Shown here piece by piece: positions 15,788-24,990 of a stretch of DNA of 64,000 nucleotides. The stretch is from Syntrophobotulus glycolicus DSM 8271 (GTDB taxonomy: Bacteria; Bacillota; Desulfitobacteriia; Desulfitobacteriales; Syntrophobotulaceae), in NCBI RefSeq assembly GCF_000190635.1, contig NC_015172.1, forward strand, positions 1,984,001 to 2,048,000. The letters are read 5' to 3'. The notes under the pieces are model-generated. The model made no database searches. It had not been told where the DNA came from and worked only from the letters and a program-made list of their open reading frames with translations. A program made the position numbers and the translations under genes. Position 1 is the stretch's first letter. The number at the start of each line of letters is the position of its first letter.

Positions 15788-18118
15788 TTAATGGTGGGTC
15801 ATGATATTATCGTTTACCGCGGAAAACCGGGGCTTAAAGAACTTCAGTCGCAGTGAATTGGATACCACGCAAACCGAACTCATACTCATCGCCGCCGCTG
15901 CAAACATCGGACTCAGCTTCCAGCCGAGCAAGAAGTAAAATGTTCCGGCCGCCAGCGGAATTCCAATGACATTATAGAAGAATGCCCAAAACAGGTTCTG
16001 CTTGATGTTCCTCATGGTAGCCTTGCTCAATTGAATAGCTGTGACAACATCAAGCAGGTCGCTTTTCATCAGGACAATATCCGCCGACTCAATGGCAATA
16101 TCGGTCCCTGCCCCGATCGCAATCCCCACATCCGCTCTGACCAGAGCTGGGGCATCATTGATCCCGTCCCCAACCATAGCAACTTTTTTATTCTTACTCT
16201 GGATTGTTTGGATTTCATTCTCTTTGTCCTGAGGCAGAACTTCAGCCACTGCTTTGTCAATATTAAGCTGCCTTCTGATCGCTTCAGCCGTTCTTTTGTG
16301 ATCACCGGTCAGCATCACTACCTCAATGCCCATTGCTTTGAACTGTTCGATCGCTTTGTGACTGGTCGGTTTGACCACATCAGCTACGGCGATAACTCCC
16401 AAAAGCTCTCGGTCATCAGCAAAATAAAGCGGTGTTTTGCCGTTTTCCGCCAATGTTTCGGAAGTTTCCCTGAGCGCAGTGACATCAATTTGTCTTTCTT
16501 CCATCATGGCGATATTGCCGGCCATGTATTGTTTTCCCCCAACGGCGGCTACAATCCCTTTCCCGGCTATGGCAGTAAAGCTCTCGACATTTTCCAGCTC
16601 CAAGCCCCTCTTGATCGCCTCCTCCACAATTGCTTCCGCTAAAGGATGCTCGGAGGGCTTTTCAATGGAAGCGGCAATCTCCAAGAGCTGCTGTTCGGAT
16701 ATCCTACCGGTTACAGCGATATCGGTCAATTTAGGTCTGCCTTCCGTAATGGTCCCCGTCTTGTCCAACACCACGGTATCAATGCTATGGGCAGTCTGTA
16801 AAGCTTCGGCCGATTTAATTAATATGCCATTGCTCGCCCCTTTGCCTGTCCCAACCATAATCGCTACCGGAGTAGCCAGACCAAGGGCGCAGGGACAGGA
16901 GATAACCAATACCGCAACCCCAATTGACAGTGCAAATTCAACGGATTGTCCCAAAAGCAGCCAAACAGCTGCCGCGATAATGGCAATACAGATGACCACG
17001 GGAACAAAGATTCCACTGATTTTATCCGCTAGCTTGGCGATAGGCGCTTTGGAGGAACTTGCCTCCTCAACCAGTTCAATAATCTTGGCCAGGCTGGTAT
17101 CATCCCCCACTTTTTCCGCTCTAAATTTGAAAAAGCCGGTCTTATTGATCGTTGCCGCAATTACTTTATCCCCAACCTGTTTCTCCACTGGAATGCTTTC
17201 ACCTGTCAAGGCCGACTGGTCGATAGCCGAGCTGCCTTCAATAATCACTCCGTCTACCGGAATACTCTGTCCCGGTTTGACGATAAGCAAATCACCAACA
17301 ATAACATCTTCTACCGGAATTTCAATTTCCTTCCCCTCCCGGACAACAACAGCGGTCTTAGGCGCCAGGTCCATCAATTTCGTGATGGCCTCCGAAGTCT
17401 TTCCTTTGGATCTCGCCTCAAAGAATTTGCCCAGAGTAATCAAGGTGAGGATTGTTCCCGCCGACTCAAAGTAAATATCCATCAGATAATGATCCAGTGT
17501 GTGCATATCGCCATGGCCCAGACTGTAGCCGATCTTGAAAATCGCCAGTATCCCGTAAACAATGGCCGCAGCCGATCCTATGGCGATCAGAGAGTCCATA
17601 TTGGGTGACCTTTTGATCAGGGCCTTAAAGCCGATCCGGAAATATTTCCGGTTGACGTACACTATAGGTAAAAGCAACAAAAACTGAGTGAAGGCAAATG
17701 TGACCCCATTGGCATGACCATGAAAGGCAATCATGATAAATTCCGGGATCGGCAGGCCGAACCAGTCATTCAACATGTGATTCATTGCCAGGTACATCAA
17801 CGGCAGCCAGAAAAGGAACGACACAATAAGCCGGTATTTCATCTCTTTCATTTCATTTTCCAGTGCGTCGGCAGCTTTCTCACCTTTGGCCGGGGTCTCG
17901 GCTTTGCGTACAAACATCGAGGCCTGATATCCGGCATCTACTACAGCCTGAACAATTTTCGCACTGTCGGTTACGGACTCATCATATTCTACTCCCATAC
18001 TGTTGGTGAGCAAATTAACATTGACAGCCCGGACCCCTTCGACTTTTTTAACAGCCTTGTCCACTCTGGCTGAGCAAGCAGAGCAAGTCATCCCTGTTAC
18101 CTGAAATTTTTGATTCAT
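15788..18118 (-). CDS. copA: Copper-exporting P1B-type ATPase
   Basis: A 776-residue Cu(I) pump. It has one N-terminal HMA domain with MTCSACS (C12, C15), eight membrane helices, the ion-binding CPC (408-410), the actuator TGES (305-308), the phosphorylation site DKTGT (D452), the nucleotide-site HP within KPSEHPLAEAI, and GDGINDAP. All are intact. A His-rich loop (GHGDMHTLDH, about 201-210) lies before the third or fourth helix. First gene of the operon; a CsoR-type operator lies 20-40 bases upstream of the ATG. Confidence 0.96.
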   Translation of the reverse strand: MNQKFQVTGMTCSACSARVDKAVKKVEGVRAVNVNLLTNSMGVEYDESVTDSAKIVQAVVDAGYQASMFVRKAETPAKGEKAADALENEMKEMKYRLIVSFLFWLPLMYLAMNHMLNDWFGLPIPEFIMIAFHGHANGVTFAFTQFLLLLPIVYVNRKYFRIGFKALIKRSPNMDSLIAIGSAAAIVYGILAIFKIGYSLGHGDMHTLDHYLMDIYFESAGTILTLITLGKFFEARSKGKTSEAITKLMDLAPKTAVVVREGKEIEIPVEDVIVGDLLIVKPGQSIPVDGVIIEGSSAIDQSALTGESIPVEKQVGDKVIAATINKTGFFKFRAEKVGDDTSLAKIIELVEEASSSKAPIAKLADKISGIFVPVVICIAIIAAAVWLLLGQSVEFALSIGVAVLVISCPCALGLATPVAIMVGTGKGASNGILIKSAEALQTAHSIDTVVLDKTGTITEGRPKLTDIAVTGRISEQQLLEIAASIEKPSEHPLAEAIVEEAIKRGLELENVESFTAIAGKGIVAAVGGKQYMAGNIAMMEERQIDVTALRETSETLAENGKTPLYFADDRELLGVIAVADVVKPTSHKAIEQFKAMGIEVVMLTGDHKRTAEAIRRQLNIDKAVAEVLPQDKENEIQTIQSKNKKVAMVGDGINDAPALVRADVGIAIGAGTDIAIESADIVLMKSDLLDVVTAIQLSKATMRNIKQNLFWAFFYNVIGIPLAAGTFYFLLGWKLSPMFAAAAMSMSSVCVVSNSLRLKFFKPRFSAVNDNIMTHH

Positions 18119-18136
18119 ATATCCACCTTCTTACCT

Positions 18137-18156
18137 CCCACCCCCGGAGGGGTGTT
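18137..18156 (-). promoter_or_regulatory. Putative CsoR operator upstream of copA
   Basis: CACCCCCGGAGGGGTG (18139-18154) is a near-perfect G/C-rich palindrome in an AT-rich intergenic region, 20 bases before the copA start. Known CsoR operators have this form (runs of C meeting runs of G). Assignment is by sequence resemblance and position. Confidence 0.6.
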
Positions 18157-18222
18157 TATGATGTAACTATAGAGATTTTCCAATCTGTTGTCAATAGCCT
18201 TTCCGTTGACGCAAAAAAAAAA

Positions 18223-19701
18223 TCAGATATTGACCTCCTTTGTTGCAATATTGTCACTGAACCTCCTCTCATGCTCTACAAACAAAATCGTAGGCTTGTA
18301 CTCAAGCAATACTTCTTCAATTTGGACCCGGGAAATGACATCGATATAGTTAAGTGGTTCATCCCAAATATACAGATGAGCTCGTTCAGCCAAGCTTTTG
18401 GCGATCAAAACTTTTTTCTTCTGACCGCTGCTGAATGTTGATATCTCTTTTTCAAACTGAACTCTGGAAAAATCAAGCTTCCTTAATATTGTTTTAAAAA
18501 GGCTTTCATTCACATTGTTTTTTGCGGCATAGTCGGTTAAATTTCCCTGAAGATGGGATGTGTCCTGCGGAACATAGGATAATTTAAGCTGGCTCCCTCT
18601 CATGAAGCTACCTGTATAGCTTATCTTCTCACCGCAGATGAGTTTAAGAATACTTGATTTTCCTGAACCGTTTTTTCCCATAAGAACAATACGGTCTCCC
18701 TGCTCTATCCTGAAATTGATATCTTTGCAGATCATCTTATCCTGGTAAAAAATCGAAATATTTTGCAGTTCAGCAAGCCGGCTTTGAACATAACAAAGCT
18801 GAGTAATTTTCAGGTTTTCTGTGTCTTCAATATTTTTGAGCAGTTTGGATTTTTCACGGATAGCAGATTGTTGTCTGTTTTCCATTGATTTGGAGCGTTT
18901 CATCATTTTAGCCGCTTTATGGCCAATATACCCTTTATCTGCCTTCGAACCAGAATGTTTTGTTCCGTATTTTGTCTTTTCCACTTCATTTGACCAGCCG
19001 CCCGTTCGTTTAGCTGCCTCAGCTAAATGAAAAATATCTTTTTTTAGTTTTTCATTTTCTGCAAGTTCAAAGTTATCCTGTCTTTTTTTATTTTCCCACC
19101 AGCTGGAGAAATTACCTTTTTGAATATCGATATTTGTTTTATTAATTGAAAGAATATGATCAATACAGCTATCCAAAAACGATCTGTCATGGGACACCAG
19201 AATAAAGCCGCTTTTGCTGTTAAGGTAATTCCCGACAAGCTTTCTTGCAGTCATATCGAGGTGATTGGTCGGTTCATCGATCAACAAAAAGCTGTTTTCC
19301 TTAAGAAACAAGGTTGCAAGCAGTACTTTGGTCTGTTCTCCGTTAGATAATGTCCGAAATGGCCGGTACAAGGCCTCTTCAGAAACGTCCAGCAATGACA
19401 GTTCCCTCAGCAGTTTCCAGTGAACATAGTCAGGGAAAAGTTCGCCGACTGCATCCAGAGTGGCGATTTCCTGATTTGCCACAACGAATGGGAAATACTC
19501 AAAGCTGACATTTGTGGAAATATTGCCTTTATATTCATGTTTGCCAAGCAGCAAATTGAGAAGTGTTGTTTTACCTCTGCCGTTTCTTCCCGTAAAACCC
19601 AATTTCCAATCGCTATCTATTTGAAAACTCACATTTTCAAATAGATTGTCATAACTTCCTTCATAGGCAAAGGTCAGATTTGTCACATTGATTAAAGACA
19701 T
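18223..19701 (-). CDS. ABC-F ribosomal protection protein (Lsa/Vga-like)
   Basis: A 492-residue ABC-F ATPase with two nucleotide-binding domains and no membrane segments. First domain: Walker A GRNGRGKTT, signature LSNGEQ, Walker B LLIDEPTNHLD. Second domain: GKNGSGKSS, signature FSSGQKKKV, Walker B LYIWDEPLNYID. The charged interdomain linker (about residues 190-300) corresponds to the antibiotic-resistance domain that reaches into the peptidyl-transferase centre. The start MSLINVTNLTFAYEGS and the WKLGFTGRNGRGKTT block resemble the Lsa group, which protects against lincosamides, pleuromutilins and streptogramin A. Resistance spectrum cannot be told from sequence. The leader contains an attenuator of the kind known for these genes. 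Confidence 0.88.
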   Translation of the reverse strand: MSLINVTNLTFAYEGSYDNLFENVSFQIDSDWKLGFTGRNGRGKTTLLNLLLGKHEYKGNISTNVSFEYFPFVVANQEIATLDAVGELFPDYVHWKLLRELSLLDVSEEALYRPFRTLSNGEQTKVLLATLFLKENSFLLIDEPTNHLDMTARKLVGNYLNSKSGFILVSHDRSFLDSCIDHILSINKTNIDIQKGNFSSWWENKKRQDNFELAENEKLKKDIFHLAEAAKRTGGWSNEVEKTKYGTKHSGSKADKGYIGHKAAKMMKRSKSMENRQQSAIREKSKLLKNIEDTENLKITQLCYVQSRLAELQNISIFYQDKMICKDINFRIEQGDRIVLMGKNGSGKSSILKLICGEKISYTGSFMRGSQLKLSYVPQDTSHLQGNLTDYAAKNNVNESLFKTILRKLDFSRVQFEKEISTFSSGQKKKVLIAKSLAERAHLYIWDEPLNYIDVISRVQIEEVLLEYKPTILFVEHERRFSDNIATKEVNI

Positions 19702-19716
19702 CCGTTATCCTCCTGT

Positions 19717-19836
19717 GCAAAAAAATATGAGCTGCAAGAAAGTTCATTCCTGCAGCTCGAAAATACACAGTAAAACCAAATCCTAAGGACATGATCATGT
19801 ATAATTTGACTGAAAAGAAATCAGCAACTTTCTTGC
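19717..19836 (-). promoter_or_regulatory. Transcription attenuator in the ABC-F leader
   Basis: Immediately before the ABC-F ribosome site the minus strand has GAGCTGCA / TGCAGCTC (19729-19736 with 19751-19758) followed by a run of seven T, an intrinsic terminator. About 80 bases upstream, GCAAGAAAGTT (19826-19836 on the plus strand read in reverse) is a perfect 11-base complement of AACTTTCTTGC in the loop and 3' arm of the terminator (19734-19744). The upstream arm can therefore form an antiterminator that excludes the terminator. A palindrome AAATTCTGC / GCAGAATTT lies further up (19855-19873). This is the architecture of antibiotic-induced attenuation. Confidence 0.7.
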
Positions 19837-19983
19837 CTGAGCACAACAAAAAGCAAATTCTGCAGCAGAATTTTTCGTTTTATTATGCTTAAAATCATTA
19901 GCAAGAAAATTTGCGCATCTTTTCATCTCCAATCTCTGATTGCTGATTAAATTCTAACCGATAACGATAAAAAATACCACCCT

Positions 19984-20895
19984 TTAATCAAAAGCCAGTC
20001 CCAAATAACCAAAATCCTCAGGTGTCGTTTCCAAATCGGTTTCCCGGGTCGGCCTGATCATGCCATAGGGGCGGATGACGCCCCCCAATTTTTTGCCTAT
20101 AAATGCCGGTGTTCGTAACAGATATTCCTTGCCCGGAAATAATTGCATAATGGCTTTAACGGCCCGGGGAAGCCATTCCTCTGAAATAAGAAGTTCTTTA
20201 ATCACTGCTTTATGGGAACCGGGCATTTCAATGATGCAGCAGCCCTGTTCCCCTTCCGCTTCCAGCCCATAAATATCCGCCCCGGACCACTGGGACAACC
20301 TTTTCTGGTAAGCGATATCTTCATTGGTATATGCTGTATATCGTTTACCTTTAAGCTGTTTAGCTCTTCTCAGATTATATTCCCGGGGAGAGATACTTTT
20401 TATGATACAGGACGAAGCGCCCTCTGAAAGCAAGTCTGCAAACCGGTCCAGCCATACCTCTCGAATATGGAAACCTTCCCGAAAACCTCGATGGCGATAA
20501 AAATCAAAAAGCTGTTCATCAGCTGGAACGAGAACAGCGCAATCCTTCCCGTTTTTTGCCAGGTATTGGTGAGCAAACTCCAATATTTGAGCCCCATACC
20601 CTCTGTTCCGGTATTGCGGGTGAGTGGCGAGCGCGTACAGCATACAGGAATTTAGGCTTTGCTGATCAGGGGTAATGATTTTGACCGGCAGCATTGTCAG
20701 CATCGACAAAATTTCCTTGTCTTCCAGCAGCAGCAGGGTTTCATTTTCTTTGTAACGATTGGCAAAATAAAAATCAATATACCGTTCACTGTCCCCAAAG
20801 CAAAGTTTCCACAATTCTTTTTGCCGGGTTATCTCACCTTTTTGCGCCGGTCTGATTTCATTCACCTGAATTTCACACCCCTTCCACTGAATCAT
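19984..20895 (-). CDS. GNAT family N-acetyltransferase, two-domain type
   Basis: A 303-residue protein with an N-terminal GNAT fold. The acetyl-CoA site motif A appears as ALATHPQYRNRGYGAQILEF (about 90-110), followed by VPADEQLFDFYRHRGF, and a C-terminal SCP2-like half as in Eis-type acetyltransferases (IRPYGMIRPT near the end). Substrate unknown; possible targets are amines of small molecules or proteins. The gene lies 8 bases downstream of a DUF2156 protein, so the two are co-transcribed. Confidence 0.85.
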   Translation of the reverse strand: MIQWKGCEIQVNEIRPAQKGEITRQKELWKLCFGDSERYIDFYFANRYKENETLLLLEDKEILSMLTMLPVKIITPDQQSLNSCMLYALATHPQYRNRGYGAQILEFAHQYLAKNGKDCAVLVPADEQLFDFYRHRGFREGFHIREVWLDRFADLLSEGASSCIIKSISPREYNLRRAKQLKGKRYTAYTNEDIAYQKRLSQWSGADIYGLEAEGEQGCCIIEMPGSHKAVIKELLISEEWLPRAVKAIMQLFPGKEYLLRTPAFIGKKLGGVIRPYGMIRPTRETDLETTPEDFGYLGLAFD

Positions 20896-20903
20896 GGCTT
20901 CAC

Positions 20904-21806
20904 TTAACCTGCAAATTTACCCCAGGATTTTTCCTCCATTCTGACCGGATGATAAGACAACTTGGCCTTTCTCAGTCCTTCCTGACCCATATCCTCCTCC
21001 CGATTGACATAGATCAGTTCAGGATGATTTTCCTGAATAAAAATCGCAAACTCATGGTTGATGATTTGATAGGCGCCCTGTATTTCATCAAATGCTTTTT
21101 CAATGTGGATGTCATAAGTATCCGAATTCAGTTTTTCTCCCATAGTATAAGCAATTACTCTTCCTCCGGACCGGATAAGGCCGCCTTCTAAGCCTAACTC
21201 GAAAAAATGGTCAAAACATTGGCGTACCGCACAACTTTCATTCTCAAGCTGGATATCATACTGACATTTGCGTCTGTTACACCATTCAACGGTCATTTCC
21301 CAGCACTCGCCGATATTCTCGGAAGATACCTGCTCAAAGGCCCAGTTGTTATCCCGCTTGAAATGGTTGATATGGTTGCGTTTGGCGCTGAGATTTCTGC
21401 CGGATAATGTTACAAGCTTGTCCAATAAGTAAACATAATCATAGCTGTCCCGCACCTTGGCATATTCAAATTTATCCGGGAACAAGGTGTTGATTTCCGC
21501 AATATTCTCATCCGACAGTCCTGCCAGCCTGAATTCATTTCCGGAGCTTGCTGCATCTTCGACCATTGCCTCTAAGACTTTTGGATAGTCCCCCTCGCCT
21601 GCCGGATATAAATAATACGGCACTCCTTCCAGGCTCCAACCTTTAACCACCAGGCAATTTTCCAGCTTGGCCACACGATATTGATAGATATTCCCCCAGG
21701 CAAACATATTTGTAAAATTGTAATGGCAGCCTGGCCTGTCGGCGGCATTAAGAATAGCATCTATCCACCCTTTATCACTGATCTCTATTTCCTTGAACGT
21801 TATCAT
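20904..21806 (-). CDS. DUF2156 (phosphatidylglycerol-lysyltransferase-like) protein
   Basis: A 300-residue soluble protein matching the DUF2156 fold, the tandem-GNAT catalytic part of MprF-type aminoacyl lipid transferases, without the membrane flippase. Supporting features are the FTNMFAWG block, NHFKRDNNW, AYTMGEKLN and DMGQEGLRKAKLSYHPVRM at the end. The substrate could be lipid or peptide; the family is common in Clostridia. The ATG at 21806 has AAGAGGAGAG upstream; the first in-frame ATG at 21827 is less likely. Just 5' of the gene a small minus-strand hairpin (21840-21857) with TTTTTCTTTT resembles a weak attenuator. Confidence 0.85.
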   Translation of the reverse strand: MITFKEIEISDKGWIDAILNAADRPGCHYNFTNMFAWGNIYQYRVAKLENCLVVKGWSLEGVPYYLYPAGEGDYPKVLEAMVEDAASSGNEFRLAGLSDENIAEINTLFPDKFEYAKVRDSYDYVYLLDKLVTLSGRNLSAKRNHINHFKRDNNWAFEQVSSENIGECWEMTVEWCNRRKCQYDIQLENESCAVRQCFDHFFELGLEGGLIRSGGRVIAYTMGEKLNSDTYDIHIEKAFDEIQGAYQIINHEFAIFIQENHPELIYVNREEDMGQEGLRKAKLSYHPVRMEEKSWGKFAG

Positions 21807-21827
21807 CTTTACTCTCCTCTTGATCAT

Positions 21828-22154
21828 ATAAAAGAAAAAGCCGTATCTTCATGCGGCCGGGTACATCCTGAACATCCCAAACATGCTTATTAAGTTTCCC
21901 TCTGTTATTTTAGAATAATCTTTTGATTAGTTCAATTGTAAAATGTCTTGGAGTCTAAAATCTTACACCTCATCATTTTGTTATGGACTTATCATTCGCG
22001 TTTTTTTTCTCGCAGATGGTTCCTTTCTTTGTCCCTGCCATATGATAACATAAGCAAAAAAACGCTTATCGAATAATTTCATTTTTTGCAAGCTTCTCGT
22101 TCCGTTCGCTCACGGAGAGATAAAGCTGAATATGAAATTCAAGGGGGTAGAAAA
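21828..22154. other. Intergenic region between divergent genes
   Basis: About 330 bases without a gene. It holds the weak hairpin at 21840-21857 (GCCGCAT / ATACGGC on the minus strand, one mismatch) and the ribosome site AAGGGGG for the CHAP gene. CATATGATA at about 22040 resembles a sporulation sigma -10, but no matching -35 was found. Nothing else can be assigned. Confidence 0.3.
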
Positions 22155-22595
22155 ATGCCAGGTTGGGCCGATTTAGTCGGTACAAAAGTAAAAGGTTATT
22201 CCAGTTTTTCAACACCGGTTGGCAACAGAAGCTTTAAAAAAGCCCAATGTACATGGTATTGTTGGAACAGGGCAAGTTATCAGGCAGGAAAAAAGCTGAG
22301 CTTTCATTCCAGCGCCAACGCCTATCAATGGCTGGATGCCGTTGATCAGGCAAACTGTCAGGCCATCAAGGGGAAAATAACTCCTGTTCGCAATTCTATT
22401 GCGGTCTATAAAGGTGGCAGTCAAGGGCTAGGCCACCTGTTATATATTGAAGCAGTCGATAATGGCAGAGTCTATTTTAGTGAATCGAATTATACTAAAG
22501 GCCGGGATGGAATGTACCAAACTGTAAAAACAGCAGATTTCCTTGGAGAATGGAGAACTCCGCACGTCGAATTGCTAGGTTATATTATTTTATAA
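22155..22595 (+). CDS. CHAP-domain amidase/endopeptidase without signal peptide
   Basis: A 146-residue single CHAP domain. The catalytic Cys is in KKAQCTWYCWNRA (about C35) and the His in GLGHLLYIEAV (about H96), followed by FSESNYT, the usual Asn/Glu position. The family cuts peptidoglycan amide bonds. The N-terminus MPGWADLVGTK is hydrophilic, so no classical signal peptide or anchor exists. It may act as a phage-like endolysin, in the forespore or mother cell, or by non-classical export. The ATG at 22155 follows AAGGGGG; an in-frame ATG at 22086 adds a non-conserved stretch. Confidence 0.78.
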   Translation: MPGWADLVGTKVKGYSSFSTPVGNRSFKKAQCTWYCWNRASYQAGKKLSFHSSANAYQWLDAVDQANCQAIKGKITPVRNSIAVYKGGSQGLGHLLYIEAVDNGRVYFSESNYTKGRDGMYQTVKTADFLGEWRTPHVELLGYIIL

Positions 22596-22769
22596 GGTGT
22601 TTTCTTTGTTTGAATATGTCTCTAATGTAAATTGCCAGGATCATAACACCTTATTGGAACGGTATTGATATGACCCATCGGGCTTTAATTCTTTATCTCT
22701 TTAGCAAAATTTACTTCTTTTTTGTATTATTCTCCTGAAATATCTCATCTCCTTCTATATTTTAACACA

Positions 22770-22802
22770 ACAAATGAGGCTGCCTTTGGCCTCCTCATTT
22801 GT
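22770..22802. terminator. Bidirectional terminator between convergent genes
   Basis: ACAAATGAGG (22770-22779) pairs with CCTCATTTGT (22793-22802), with GCC/GGC pairing inside. It lies between the plus-strand CHAP gene and the minus-strand GlsB gene. Confidence 0.5.
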
Positions 22803-22860
22803 ATTATTACGAATTAGATTTTTAAAACAGCTGCCGTTTTAACCGATTAATACTTTTTAT

Positions 22861-23142
22861 CTAAGTATTAGCCCGATACCGTTTCTTTCCTGTAAAAGCA
22901 TTGACAATGACAAGGAGGATGACCGCACCGGCCAAAGCGACCAGGAAACTCCAGATATTAAATCCACTGACACCCATTGCCCCAAATAGACTTAAAATCC
23001 ATCCTCCTATGAAAGCACCTATGATGCCGACTAAGATATTCATTCCTACACCCATTGAAGCATCATTGCCGGTTATTTTACTTGCGACCCATCCTGCAAG
23101 ACCTCCTAAGATAAGCCAACCGATAATACCCATTGTATTCAT
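22861..23142 (-). CDS. GlsB/YeaQ/YmgE family stress-response membrane protein
   Basis: A 93-residue protein of three hydrophobic, Gly-rich helices (GIIGWLILGGLAGWVAS, then NILVGIIGAFIGGWILSLFG, then WSFLVALAGAVILLVIV), the pattern of the transglycosylase-associated (GlsB/YeaQ) family. Members are envelope-stress proteins of unknown mechanism. The ATG at 23142 follows AAAGGAGGGAG. It appears to be transcribed alone. Confidence 0.9.
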   Translation of the reverse strand: MNTMGIIGWLILGGLAGWVASKITGNDASMGVGMNILVGIIGAFIGGWILSLFGAMGVSGFNIWSFLVALAGAVILLVIVNAFTGKKRYRANT

Positions 23143-23402
23143 CAGGTTCTCCCTCCTTTGTTTGAGAAGTTGTTTTATTAATATAATTTACCCTAAAATT
23201 TAAATATTATTTTATAGAAGTTCTCTCAGTTTTTTGAAGGTGCCTTTTTCCTTGTTTTCACCAGTCAACTGAAACAAAAATAATTGTTCAATTCAGAACC
23301 TGATATCGGTTATCCCAGCATAAGATCATCCAATTCAGCCATAATACATAACAGCAAGATGTTTATTGGAGGAATCAATATGGTTCTTAGGAGGGATTCA
23401 TG

Positions 23403-24323
23403 ATGGGTACAAAAAAAAGATCCAGGATAAGAAAATGGATACCTTTGATTATTCTAATCGTGATCCTCTTAGGAATTATTGCGGCCCTGCTTCTGCGTAA
23501 AACATCTGTTTCTTATGAAAATGCCCAGGCAAAAGCTGGGGATATCACAACTTACTATTCTTTCTCCGGCAATATCGACACCAAAAACCGTCAGACTGTC
23601 TTGGCGGGAAAAATTATGCAGATTTCGGAAATCAGCGTGACAAAAGGCCAAAGCGTAGAAAAGGATGCCCTCCTCCTGAAATCAACTGCCGGAGATCAAA
23701 TCAAGGCAAAGATCAGCGGTGAAATCGTCAGTATAGATGTTCAAGAAAATGAACAAGTCATGGCCGGCACCAAATTAATGGAGCTTGTAGATTATCACCA
23801 TTTAGAAGTTGCTGTAAAAGTTGATGAATATGATATTGCAGCTTTAAAAACAGGTCAACAGGCAACGGTTAAAATCGGTGCCGGCAACAAAGAACTTCAG
23901 GGCAAAATCGACAGCATATCTCGAGAAGGTCAGATTGCAGACGGAGTGACTTATTTTATGGCGACAATTGTCCTGCCTGAAGATTCAAGTATTAGGATCG
24001 GGATGACCGCAGAAGTAAAACTTATCCGCGATCAGGCTAAAGGAGTTGTGACCCTGCCCATGGTTGCCATTCAGTTTGATGAAAACAATAAGCCCTATAT
24101 CCTCAAAGGAAACGAAACCGAACAGCCTGTCAAAACTGAAATAACTTTAGGAATTAATGATGGGACAACTGTGGAAATTCAGAGTGGCGTTACTGCCGGA
24201 GAGACTGTTCTTTATCATCAAACTGCCTTAACAGAGAATACAGGATTTTTAAGGGACAGCGATAATTCCGGCGGCGGAAATATCAATCCTGACGGAGGCA
24301 ACGGCAATGCCCGAAATACTTAA
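23403..24323 (+). CDS. Efflux adaptor (HlyD/MacA-like membrane fusion protein)
   Basis: A protein of about 306 residues with an N-terminal membrane anchor (residues about 9-27) and an extracytoplasmic part containing lipoyl/biotinyl-like and beta-barrel segments (NIDTKNRQTVLAGKIMQISE and GTKLMELVDYHHLEVAVKVD). It lacks a long helical hairpin, as in Gram-positive MacA/YknX-type adaptors. The double ATG at 23400/23403 follows AGGAGG. The next gene, an ATPase, starts before this one ends (17 bases), so the three genes form one tightly coupled MacAB-like operon for export of a peptide or drug. Confidence 0.88.
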   Translation: MGTKKRSRIRKWIPLIILIVILLGIIAALLLRKTSVSYENAQAKAGDITTYYSFSGNIDTKNRQTVLAGKIMQISEISVTKGQSVEKDALLLKSTAGDQIKAKISGEIVSIDVQENEQVMAGTKLMELVDYHHLEVAVKVDEYDIAALKTGQQATVKIGAGNKELQGKIDSISREGQIADGVTYFMATIVLPEDSSIRIGMTAEVKLIRDQAKGVVTLPMVAIQFDENNKPYILKGNETEQPVKTEITLGINDGTTVEIQSGVTAGETVLYHQTALTENTGFLRDSDNSGGGNINPDGGNGNARNT

Positions 24324-24987
24324 TATGCAAAAGATCTGTAAAAGCTACTATATGGGCGAAGAAGAACTGGAAGTCCTGCATGATATCAATCTAACCATTT
24401 GTCATGGCGAATTTTTGTCCGTTCTCGGTCCTTCAGGTTCAGGAAAATCGACATTAATGAATATTATCGGCTGTCTTGATATCCCAACCAAGGGAATATA
24501 CGTTCTTGCCGGGAATAACATTGATGATCTTGATGAAATTGAACTTGCCCGGGTTCGCAATAAAGAAATAGGTTTTGTCTTTCAAAGCTTTCAGTTGCTG
24601 CCCCGTCTGACAGCATTGGAAAATGTGGAGCTTCCCTTAATTTACAAAGGACTGCCCGCTTCAGAACGCAAGAGATTGGTCAAGCAAATTTTGGAACGGG
24701 TCGGACTTGCCGAAAAGACACATCATTTGCCTAATCAGTTATCCGGCGGTCAGCAGCAACGGGTAGCGATTGCCCGGGCTTTGGTCACTGGGCCTTCAAT
24801 TGTCCTTGCCGACGAACCAACCGGGGCTTTGGATCAAAAAACCGGTGAACAGGTCATGGCGCTTTTTGAAGAGTTAAACCACGATGGGCGTACAATTATT
24901 ATGATTACCCATGACAGCAATATTGCCCGTCATGCCACAAGAGTGGTTCATATTTTGGACGGATACCTGACTGAGTGGGAGGAATGA
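24307..24987 (+). CDS. MacB-type ABC transporter ATP-binding protein
   Basis: A 226-residue ATPase of the LolD/MacB/FtsE group. Walker A GPSGSGKST, Q-loop FVFQSFQLLPRLTA, signature LSGGQQQRVAIARAL, Walker B IVLADEPTGALD and the H-loop MITHDS are all intact. It powers the permease encoded three bases downstream. The Gly-rich 3' end of the adaptor gene encodes the start of this gene in another frame. Confidence 0.95.
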   Translation: MPEILNMQKICKSYYMGEEELEVLHDINLTICHGEFLSVLGPSGSGKSTLMNIIGCLDIPTKGIYVLAGNNIDDLDEIELARVRNKEIGFVFQSFQLLPRLTALENVELPLIYKGLPASERKRLVKQILERVGLAEKTHHLPNQLSGGQQQRVAIARALVTGPSIVLADEPTGALDQKTGEQVMALFEELNHDGRTIIMITHDSNIARHATRVVHILDGYLTEWEE

Positions 24988-24990
24988 TTT

